NCBI GenBank assembly: GCA_942492735.1
Contig: OW818648.1
Span: 2,666,001-2,730,000 of the forward strand
Source of the DNA: Sporobacter sp942492735
Lineage (GTDB): Bacteria; Bacillota; Clostridia; Oscillospirales; Oscillospiraceae
DNA: 64,000 nucleotides
Direction of reading: 5' to 3'
Positions 58,122 through 64,000 of the stretch are shown one piece after another (positions within the stretch are counted from its first letter, which is position 1; each line of letters begins with the position of its first letter). A model generated the notes under the pieces. The model had not been told where the DNA came from and ran no database searches. It saw only the letters and a list, made by a program, of their open reading frames with translations. The position numbers were made by a program, and so were the translations under genes.

Positions 58122-59291
58122 TTATATTCTTGCGACGCCCGACTCATAGGCGGCTTTTCTAACGGCCTCGGCTACTGCCGGGCCAATGCGGGGGTCGAAC
58201 GGTTCGGGGATGATTTTATCCCTTGCCAGGTCAGCGCCGATAAGGCTGGCAATCGCTCTGGCGGCAGCGAGCTTCATGGCGTCGTTGATATCGGAGGCGC
58301 GGACATCGAGCGCGCCGCGGAAGATGCCCGGGAAAGCGAGCACATTGTTGATCTGATTCGGGTAATCGCTCCGACCTGTGCCGACGATAGCGGCACCCGC
58401 TGTATAAGCGTCTTCCGGCATGATTTCGGGAATTGGGTTGGCCATAGGGAAGAGGATAGGGCTTTGCGCCATGGAGCGTACCATGTCTTTCGTGACGGTA
58501 CCCGGAGCGGACACACCAATAAAAACATCGGCGCCTTTTATAACGTCGGCGAGGCTGCCGGTCGCACGTTGTTGATTTGTGATTGCGGCAATCTCCTGTT
58601 TGGCTTCGTTCAAATTCTCCCGGTCGCTATAGATCGCACCGTCTCGGTCGCACATGATCACATTCTTTAAGCCTAAGGAAATAAGCAGCTTAATAATGGC
58701 GATGCCTGCTGCTCCGGCCCCCGACGTGACGACCTTAATATCTTCGAGGCGTCTGTTTGTCAGCTTGAGCGCATTGAAGAGCGCAGCAAGCACAACAACA
58801 GCCGTCCCGTGCTGATCATCATGAAAAATCGGTATATCGCAGCGCTGTTTAAGCTTGCGTTCTATTTCAAAACAGCGCGGCGCTGAGATATCTTCGAGGT
58901 TGATACCGCCGAAGCTCCCGGCCAGCAGACTGACCACATTGACGATTTCGTCTACATCCTTTGAGCGAATGCACAGCGGAATGGCGTCAACGCCGCCGAA
59001 AGCCTTAAACAGGACGCATTTGCCTTCCATCACCGGCATACCGGCCTCAGGTCCGATATCCCCGAGCCCGAGTACAGCAGTACCGTCCGTGATGACAGCG
59101 ACAAGATTATGCCTGCCTGTCAGTTCAAAGCTTTTATTGATATCGTCTTTTATGACAAGGCAAGGCTGGGCAACGCCGGGTGTATAGGCTAATGACAGCG
59201 CCTCCCTGGTTTTTACCGCCATTTTTGGGACATAATCGATTTTTCCGCCCCATTCGTAATGAAGCTTAAGAGACTCCGCAGCGTAATCCAT
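58122..59291 (-). CDS. NAD(P)-dependent malic enzyme
   Basis: 389 residues, the short bacterial malic enzyme form without a phosphotransacetylase domain. Blocks: LSLAYTPGVAQPCLVI, VITDGTAVLGLGDIGPEAGM, MEGKCVLFKAFGGVDAIPLC, FHDDQHGTAVVVLAAL (metal Asp) and VTSGAGAAGIAIIKLL (nucleotide loop). It decarboxylates malate to pyruvate with NAD(P) reduction. CTGGAGGAACACCT precedes the ATG. It is monocistronic. Confidence 0.94.
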   Translation of the reverse strand: MDYAAESLKLHYEWGGKIDYVPKMAVKTREALSLAYTPGVAQPCLVIKDDINKSFELTGRHNLVAVITDGTAVLGLGDIGPEAGMPVMEGKCVLFKAFGGVDAIPLCIRSKDVDEIVNVVSLLAGSFGGINLEDISAPRCFEIERKLKQRCDIPIFHDDQHGTAVVVLAALFNALKLTNRRLEDIKVVTSGAGAAGIAIIKLLISLGLKNVIMCDRDGAIYSDRENLNEAKQEIAAITNQQRATGSLADVIKGADVFIGVSAPGTVTKDMVRSMAQSPILFPMANPIPEIMPEDAYTAGAAIVGTGRSDYPNQINNVLAFPGIFRGALDVRASDINDAMKLAAARAIASLIGADLARDKIIPEPFDPRIGPAVAEAVRKAAYESGVARI

Positions 59292-59363
59292 AGGTGTTCC
59301 TCCAGTGATGTTATAACCTTATTAGTTTACATCACTGAAGCAGAATTTTCAACATATTCATTT

Positions 59364-60428
59364 CTAAAAGAGGTCTTTCTCCTGCGAGAACTGGATGCCG
59401 GTGTAATACCAGGTGAGGATTTCCTTATAATTTATACCCTCAAGTGCTAACGCGTTCGCGCCGTACTGGCTCATCCCAACGCCGTGCCCGTAGCCGGTTG
59501 TTGTGAAGGTGACATTCTTATCGTCAACTTCAATTAAAGCGGCAGTGGAACGCAGGCCAAACATACTGCGAAGAACAGGGCCTGAGACGGTCACGCCGCC
59601 AAGCTTCAGCGAGCTGATTCGTCCGCTCTCGGTATAGATGATTTGTGAAACCCACTTTGTCTTATCCTTTGGGAAAGCGGCATCCGGGTAATACTTTAAA
59701 ACAGTCTCCTTAAAGTCGGACAATGCAACTGTAACGGTGGACACGTAATTTGGCACATCGGCAGCTGACTCGGGGCTTTTGACGCTGACAAGGTACGGAA
59801 TGCTGAAGTCCCAAACCTCTCCGCTGCCTGCTGTCTGGCCTGCCGATGAGGAGTGAAATACCGCTTGTATGGGTGCAGCTTGGTATGTGAGGCATTCTCC
59901 GTCAGTGCTCAGAACGGCGTTGGTTATCTTTTCAATATATTCAGTATAAGCGGTTCCCCATTTTTCGCGGAGTTCATCGTCCGTTTTATATGCCTGGCAG
60001 CAGGTTGCTTCGGAGCACACATCCGCATCCGGATGTGCTTCGGATTCGAAAAGAAGGATGTGGTAAAGTGTTTCGGTTCTTGCGGCGACGGCCTGCGCCT
60101 TCAACGCTTCCATACTGAAGGAGGCCGGCATTTCAGCTGCGACGACGCCGATGAGATACTGACCCAATATCATGTCCGTCACATTTCCGCCCATTGAAAC
60201 GCGCACGGAAACTTGGTCATCCTGATAAGTATATTCGGCATTCGGCATCATGCCGGGGGTCTTTGTGGGGACTGACGTCGGCGCAGCAGAGGCTTGTGAT
60301 AATGGCGGCGGTGTCGATGTCTCCGACTGCTCTGTACCCGGCACTAGCGGGTTGGATACCGACATGAGAATTGAGAAAGCCAAAGTAAATAACGAGAGCA
60401 CAAGCGAAATAATAAGAACCTTTTTCAT
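59364..60428 (-). CDS. spoIID: SpoIID/LytB-domain sporulation protein
   Basis: 354 residues: signal anchor (VLIISLVLSLFTLAF), a Thr/Pro/Ser linker, and the SpoIID domain with GVVAAEMPASFSMEALKAQA, AARTETLYH, the CSEATCCQAY cysteines and YGHGVGMSQYGANALA. SpoIID is the lytic transglycosylase of the engulfment machine that partners SpoIIP and SpoIIM. Whether this is SpoIID itself or a SpoIID-like LytB paralogue cannot be settled here. ATG 60428 follows GGGGGATACT; the longer frame upstream is rejected. Confidence 0.85.
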   Translation of the reverse strand: MKKVLIISLVLSLFTLAFSILMSVSNPLVPGTEQSETSTPPPLSQASAAPTSVPTKTPGMMPNAEYTYQDDQVSVRVSMGGNVTDMILGQYLIGVVAAEMPASFSMEALKAQAVAARTETLYHILLFESEAHPDADVCSEATCCQAYKTDDELREKWGTAYTEYIEKITNAVLSTDGECLTYQAAPIQAVFHSSSAGQTAGSGEVWDFSIPYLVSVKSPESAADVPNYVSTVTVALSDFKETVLKYYPDAAFPKDKTKWVSQIIYTESGRISSLKLGGVTVSGPVLRSMFGLRSTAALIEVDDKNVTFTTTGYGHGVGMSQYGANALALEGINYKEILTWYYTGIQFSQEKDLF

Positions 60429-60489
60429 AGTATCCCCCATTCCGTCGCAAAGCGGCGGTACATATAGCCAGGAAAAATCGATGATTTTC

Positions 60490-60535
60490 GAAGAAAATGG
60501 CCGCCGCCGTTTTTGGCGGCCAAATCGATTTCTTC
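60490..60535. repeat. Long imperfect palindrome upstream of spoIID
   Basis: GAAGAAA and TTTCTTC flank TGGCCGCC/GGCGGCCA around a GCCGTTTTT loop. It sits 62-107 nt before the spoIID start and could form a leader hairpin. Confidence 0.5.
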
Positions 60536-60701
60536 CGCGCGTGAAAAGCATTTTTCACGTTATCCCCCCAAGGAAACGTTGACGGATGGAATGTTCTGAT
60601 GTACAATGACTCAGCAGATTATTCCAGAATGAACCACTGCTGCCCCCACTGGCTTGTCTATAAATAGTCATAAATAATTTTATTGGAACAGGACGATAAA
60701 T

Positions 60702-61517
60702 ATGCGTAAAAGTGCTGTCGCGATACCGCTATTTGCTCTGATTGCCGGTGCTATCGGGTTTGTATTCAGGCAGATGGAGGTTAATACAGGATTCGAGAGT
60801 GCGACAGGGTTTGCCAAACGAGATTTTCAGTTAACGGCGATACTCATTGGACTGTCTGCATTGGTTATCGTTCTGGCAGCCGTCTATGCCATCATCACAG
60901 GACGAAAGCTTAAAGCCGAAAATGACTATTCAAAGGCTTTTGCGCCACGAGGCTTTTTATATATCGGCACGTCGTTTGTTCTTGGCGTCTGTTGGCTTGT
61001 CGCTGCTGTTATGTACTTTATACAAAAGCGTGCTGCAGGTATATCTGCCATCGAGAGCATCCCAACACCGAGCGTCGCTGTCATTGATTACATCTTTGTT
61101 TTTCTGGCCGCTGTCACGGCGTTCTCATTGGTTTTGATGGCGCTTGGCGCCTATAAGGGACGCAGCGGAACCGAGATGATCCTATTTTCGCTTGTCCCAT
61201 CAATATTTTACTGCTTCTGGCTGATCATCATGTATAAAGATAACGCGGCGAACCCCGTCCTGCTGAGCTACGCTTATCAATGCATCGCGGTTGCTGCGGC
61301 TGCTTTGAGCGCTTATTTCAGCGCGGGATATGTCTACAAAAAATCGGTCACGGGAAGGACCTTGTTCAGTTTTCTCGTGACGATCTATTTCTGCTCTGTC
61401 GTTTTGGCAGACAACGTCATTCTTCCGATCAAGATACTTTTCGGTGTCACAATGCTCCTGCAGTTTGTAAATGCTGTTGTTTTCATCAGGAACCTAAAAC
61501 AAAAAGAAGATAATTAA
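60702..61517 (+). CDS. Seven-helix membrane protein of unknown function
   Basis: 271 residues with about seven hydrophobic helices starting at the N-terminus and a charged NLKQKEDN tail. Between helices are short loops such as RKLKAENDYSKAFAPRGF and YKGRSGTEM. No motif or family recognised; similar unnamed proteins are common in Oscillospirales (general impression, not searched). The gene has no clear operon partner. Confidence 0.65.
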   Translation: MRKSAVAIPLFALIAGAIGFVFRQMEVNTGFESATGFAKRDFQLTAILIGLSALVIVLAAVYAIITGRKLKAENDYSKAFAPRGFLYIGTSFVLGVCWLVAAVMYFIQKRAAGISAIESIPTPSVAVIDYIFVFLAAVTAFSLVLMALGAYKGRSGTEMILFSLVPSIFYCFWLIIMYKDNAANPVLLSYAYQCIAVAAAALSAYFSAGYVYKKSVTGRTLFSFLVTIYFCSVVLADNVILPIKILFGVTMLLQFVNAVVFIRNLKQKEDN

Positions 61518-61677
61518 AAAAATTGCGCGACAACAAAAGTCATTTTTCCAGTCAGGAGAAATGACTTTTATTATTGTTCAAGCACTCATCGGACATATTC
61601 ATTTTGATTTGCTGCTGCATAAGATGGAGAGCACAGACCAATGTGCAAAAGGCGAAAGGCGGAATGGGGGGCACTGT

Positions 61678-61899
61678 TTGTCAACAGAATTATGGGTCGC
61701 GCTCTTTGCTCTTGCTGGGACGCTTACAGGCTCGTTTACGGGAATTTTGGTGGCAAATAAGCTGGTTAACTACCGGCTCGAGCAACTTGAAAAAAAAGTA
61801 GAAAAGCATAACAATTTTGTTGAACGTATCGCCATGGCAGAAAACGATATCAGAATCATCAATCACAGAATCGACGACATTCAAAAAGCAATCGAATAG
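61678..61899 (+). CDS. Small membrane protein with coiled-coil tail
   Basis: 73 residues: one membrane helix (WVALFALAGTLTGSFTGILV) then ANKLVNYRLEQLEKKVEKHN and a heptad-rich amphipathic tail. The NYRLEQLEKKVEKHN pattern is found in small phage-type XhlA-like and chromosomal proteins. TTG 61678 behind a GGGGGG stretch is chosen because homology begins there; the 39-codon extension to 61561 looks random. A strong terminator follows. Confidence 0.7.
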   Translation: MSTELWVALFALAGTLTGSFTGILVANKLVNYRLEQLEKKVEKHNNFVERIAMAENDIRIINHRIDDIQKAIE

Positions 61900-61900
61900 A

Positions 61901-61932
61901 AAAATCCGGAGAGGGTGAACCTCTCCGGATTT
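61901..61932. terminator. Bidirectional intrinsic terminator
   Basis: AAATCCGGAGAGG/CCTCTCCGGATTT stem, GTGAA loop; serves the small gene and the convergent lytic transglycosylase gene. Confidence 0.88.
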
Positions 61933-61947
61933 CCTATTGACGTTTTA

Positions 61948-62748
61948 TTATACAATCACATTGGAATCGTCTTTATCATTATTCTGCATCATCTGGAGCT
62001 GGAGCTGGTATATCGACATCATGATATTATCTGATACATCGCTTCCTTCACCGCCTGACGAACCGAGGAGACTTGAAATGTTGCCGTCAAAGGAACCGGA
62101 CAGCAGCATGTTTTCGAGCAGTTCTCCAAGATTGGCGGTATCAGACGAATCAATACCGGCTAATGAAGCAGCGTCAATACCACCGGAGGAAACAATACTG
62201 GATGTGATATTGCCGCTTGCAACAGTTCCGGCTGTGATACTCTCGCCCAGATAGCCCATGACCTTGCGAACATAATTCTGCGTCTCTTTAAACGGCGGGA
62301 TGCCGTCGTACTTAATGACATTATTCGGGCCGGCATTATACCCCGCAACGGCCAGCGTCATGTTGCCGTCAAACCTGTCAAGGAGCTGCCGCAGGTATTT
62401 TGCGCCGCCCATAATGTTCTGCACGGGGTCATACGCGTCTGTCACACCGAGACCGGTTGCTGTCCCGGGCATGAGCTGCATAATGCCCATCGCGCCGCAT
62501 GACGACGTCGCTTTAGGGTTGAAATTCGACTCCGCTTTAGCGACGGCTTTAAGGAGTTCGACCGAAACACCGTATTTCTGAGATGCGGCAGTAAATATAT
62601 CATCGAGATTTATGCTGGAACTCTCGGTGGTCTTTTTTAATAAATCTGAAAAATCGGTGCTGTTGTTTGTATAAGATGTTTTTGAGACGCCGGTATTTAA
62701 ATTAATACCATTGGTGTTTATACCGAGTCCTGAGATTTCTGTGGCCAT
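61948..62748 (-). CDS. Lytic transglycosylase (SLT domain)
   Basis: 266 residues. The SLT domain (about residues 48-155) has the catalytic Glu in AVAKAESNFNPKA, then GAMGIMQLMPGTA and LAVAGYNAGPNNV. No classical signal peptide is seen, and the N-terminus is Thr/Asn/Ser-rich, so export may use another route or the flagellar/other apparatus. The C-terminus is Gly/Ser/Asp-rich with a Gln/Met helix. It cleaves peptidoglycan glycan strands. Confidence 0.88.
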   Translation of the reverse strand: MATEISGLGINTNGINLNTGVSKTSYTNNSTDFSDLLKKTTESSSINLDDIFTAASQKYGVSVELLKAVAKAESNFNPKATSSCGAMGIMQLMPGTATGLGVTDAYDPVQNIMGGAKYLRQLLDRFDGNMTLAVAGYNAGPNNVIKYDGIPPFKETQNYVRKVMGYLGESITAGTVASGNITSSIVSSGGIDAASLAGIDSSDTANLGELLENMLLSGSFDGNISSLLGSSGGEGSDVSDNIMMSIYQLQLQMMQNNDKDDSNVIV

Positions 62749-62785
62749 AGCACCATCCCTAAATAAATATTCTTATGCTAACAGT

Positions 62786-63001
62786 TTACAGCGGCAGTGG
62801 GTTAAGCCGACGTTTGCGAATTTCCTTCTGACGCGCGAATTCTTTCATGATCTTGTCCTGCGCTTCGATATAGCGGCCAACAATTTCTTCCGCGGAACAG
62901 TTGTCGAGATCCTGCTTCTGAAGGTAAAGAATTGCCAGAGCTTCGTATTTATTAAGAGGCGGCGCAGTGATGTCTTTATCATTGTAAATTGTATCAGCCA
63001 A
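62786..63001 (-). CDS. Small cytoplasmic protein of unknown function
   Basis: 71 residues, helical, TTG start at 63001 with AAAGGATG upstream. It reads MADTIYNDKDITAPPLNKY, then LAILYLQKQDLDNCSAEEIV and a basic QKEIRKRRLNPLPL end. It precedes the lytic transglycosylase on the same strand by 38 nt and could share its transcript. No family recognised. Confidence 0.65.
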   Translation of the reverse strand: MADTIYNDKDITAPPLNKYEALAILYLQKQDLDNCSAEEIVGRYIEAQDKIMKEFARQKEIRKRRLNPLPL

Positions 63002-63211
63002 GGGAATTCACATCCTTTCGCTTATATATTAGCATGACCACTCGGGACAAGCAAGAAAAAGTGTTGACAATTATGACTTTCCGTATGCATTGAACGATTA
63101 ATTTCCAGCGGTCATTGGATGATGAATAACAAATGTACACAAAATAAAAGCATAAGGACATGCTCAATTCTCTACTTAAGACATAGACGATGATAAAACA
63201 ACATGCTAATA

Positions 63212-63248
63212 TAGCTAAAGGTGTTAGATATTAAGAACATTAGCTAAA
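63212..63248. promoter_or_regulatory. Candidate MarR operator half-sites
   Basis: TAGCTAAA occurs at 63212 and 63241, the second within the palindrome TTAGCTAA, with GTTAGATATTAAGAAC between. Placed 40-75 nt before the MarR start it suits autoregulation; this is pattern inference only. Confidence 0.35.
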
Positions 63249-63284
63249 CATGATACTAAATTTTTAATGAAGGGCGGTGAGGGG

Positions 63285-63725
63285 ATGGATTATGCTGAAT
63301 TAGCCTCCGAGGTGATGGCGAAAACCGGCAGGATGATGAAATCAAGCTTCTGGCCGAAAAAAGCCAACGCGTTCTTGCACGGCGAAATGTTTATCTTAAA
63401 TTACCTCATGAGTTGTCAGGGAGACACAATGCCGAGCGAGCTGGCTGCCGCGATGAACACCAGCACAGCGCGTGTGGCTATGGCGCTCAAGAGTTTGGAA
63501 TCAAAGGGTCTTATACAGCGGCGGATTGACAGCGAAGACCGCCGTAAGGTTATTGTATCCATTACCGAAGAGGGTAATGAGCTGGTGAAAAGCGATCGGC
63601 AGGAAATGCGCGAAAGAATGGTCAGAATCCTCAGAGAGCTTGGTGAGGAAGACGCACGGGAGTATATGCGGATCATTGAACGGATTACGGAAATATCGCT
63701 TAGGATTTTCAATGTGAAAGAATGA
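63285..63725 (+). CDS. MarR family transcriptional regulator
   Basis: 146 residues with the winged-helix core: GDTMPSELAAAMNTSTARVAMALKSLE (helix-turn-helix; key part SELAAAMNTSTARVA), GLIQRRIDSEDRRKVIVSIT for the wing, and dimerisation helices at both ends. It starts 42 nt before an ABC exporter gene and probably represses that operon in response to a small molecule. ATG 63285 is chosen over 63267, which lacks a ribosome site. Confidence 0.92.
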   Translation: MDYAELASEVMAKTGRMMKSSFWPKKANAFLHGEMFILNYLMSCQGDTMPSELAAAMNTSTARVAMALKSLESKGLIQRRIDSEDRRKVIVSITEEGNELVKSDRQEMRERMVRILRELGEEDAREYMRIIERITEISLRIFNVKE

Positions 63726-63766
63726 TTTAACCCTACATTATTACAGCAGTTTAAGGAGCAAAGAGC

Positions 63767-64000
63767 ATGATCAAAATTTTTAAGTACTTAAAACCCAGGG
63801 AATGGCTGCTCATCCTGGTCAGTATCGGATTTCTCGTGTTTCAGACTTTTCTTGATCTCAAGATTCCCGATTACATGATTGAGATCACAAATGCAGTCCA
63901 GAATCCGGGCAGCACAATGTCGGATATCTGGAAATATGGCGGTTATATGCTGCTGTGTACGCTGGGCAGCGCCGCGACGGCTGTCGTCGTCGGCTATATT
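63767..64000 (+). CDS. ABC exporter, membrane domain (3' end outside window)
   Basis: 78 residues are visible from the ATG, after AAGGAGCAAAGAGC: IFKYLKPREWLLILVSIGFL, LDLKIPDYMIEITNAVQ and the start of a second helix. This is the opening of a type IV ABC exporter half-transporter (multidrug/MdlB-like). The ATPase domain lies outside. Co-transcription with the MarR gene is likely, a common drug-efflux arrangement. Confidence 0.85.
   Translation, partial: MIKIFKYLKPREWLLILVSIGFLVFQTFLDLKIPDYMIEITNAVQNPGSTMSDIWKYGGYMLLCTLGSAATAVVVGYI

Overview
The window looks like a chromosomal segment of an anaerobic, endospore-forming Firmicute of the class Clostridia, plausibly Oscillospirales-like. This is inferred from gene content: YunB and SpoIID sporulation proteins, ptb-buk butyrate genes, a membrane pyrophosphatase, an FprA-type flavodiiron protein, an ECF S component, an A-type RNase P RNA, AGGAGG-type ribosome binding sites and TTGACA-N17-TATAAT-type promoters. 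Base composition is mixed. Most housekeeping genes are moderately GC-rich, while the adhesin promoter regions and the acyltransferase gene at 46 kb are clearly AT-rich. No rRNA, CRISPR array or prophage was seen.

Layout. 0-14 kb is housekeeping: trmK-nif3, an ECF S component with coaX, rnpB on the minus strand, an SF1 helicase, then murD, two M42 peptidases, a PLP lyase, yunB and ligA. 14-16.3 kb holds small envelope proteins and tRNA-Leu(TAG). 16.3-23.1 kb is the most striking part: a large LPQTG adhesin, a shrunken paralogue that has lost its sorting motif, a divergent sortase, and a secreted CAP-domain protein. Two tandem c-di-GMP-I (GEMM)-type aptamers precede the adhesin on the minus strand, and two more precede the CAP gene on the plus strand. 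23.2-26.7 kb carries secreted or lipoprotein DUF4163/DUF3298 proteins with C-terminal chagasin-type inhibitor domains. 26.9-29.2 kb is a flotillin/NfeD operon flanked by inverted copies of a palindromic repeat. 29.6-34.3 kb is a corrinoid uptake and salvage operon (btuF, btuC, btuD, cbiZ) behind a promoter, a cobalamin riboswitch and a terminator.

34.4-45.9 kb mixes transporters, a LytTR regulator with a LiaF-like protein, ComFB, HppA, a ferritin-like protein, a flavodiiron protein and an SDR. 46-49.4 kb is an accessory patch: an AT-rich acyltransferase, an APH-like kinase and an IS200-like/RAYT transposase with inverted ends. 49.4-53.2 kb is a four-gene operon in the order ptb, buk, D-lyxose isomerase, PfkB sugar kinase. 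53.4-64 kb contains AgcS, TraX, a collagen-like surface protein, malic enzyme, SpoIID, a lytic transglycosylase, and a MarR gene leading into an ABC exporter cut by the window edge.

How the parts may work together. c-di-GMP would set the surface state through riboswitches on the adhesin and CAP genes; the terminator layouts suggest opposite signs, which is inference. ComFB, a family reported to bind cyclic dinucleotides, is a second possible effector. The corrinoid operon would be repressed by adenosylcobalamin and includes CbiZ for remodelling salvaged corrinoids. Several palindromic repeat families lie between genes; only one (the GGGGACGGTTCTT repeat) sits beside a plausible mobilising enzyme.
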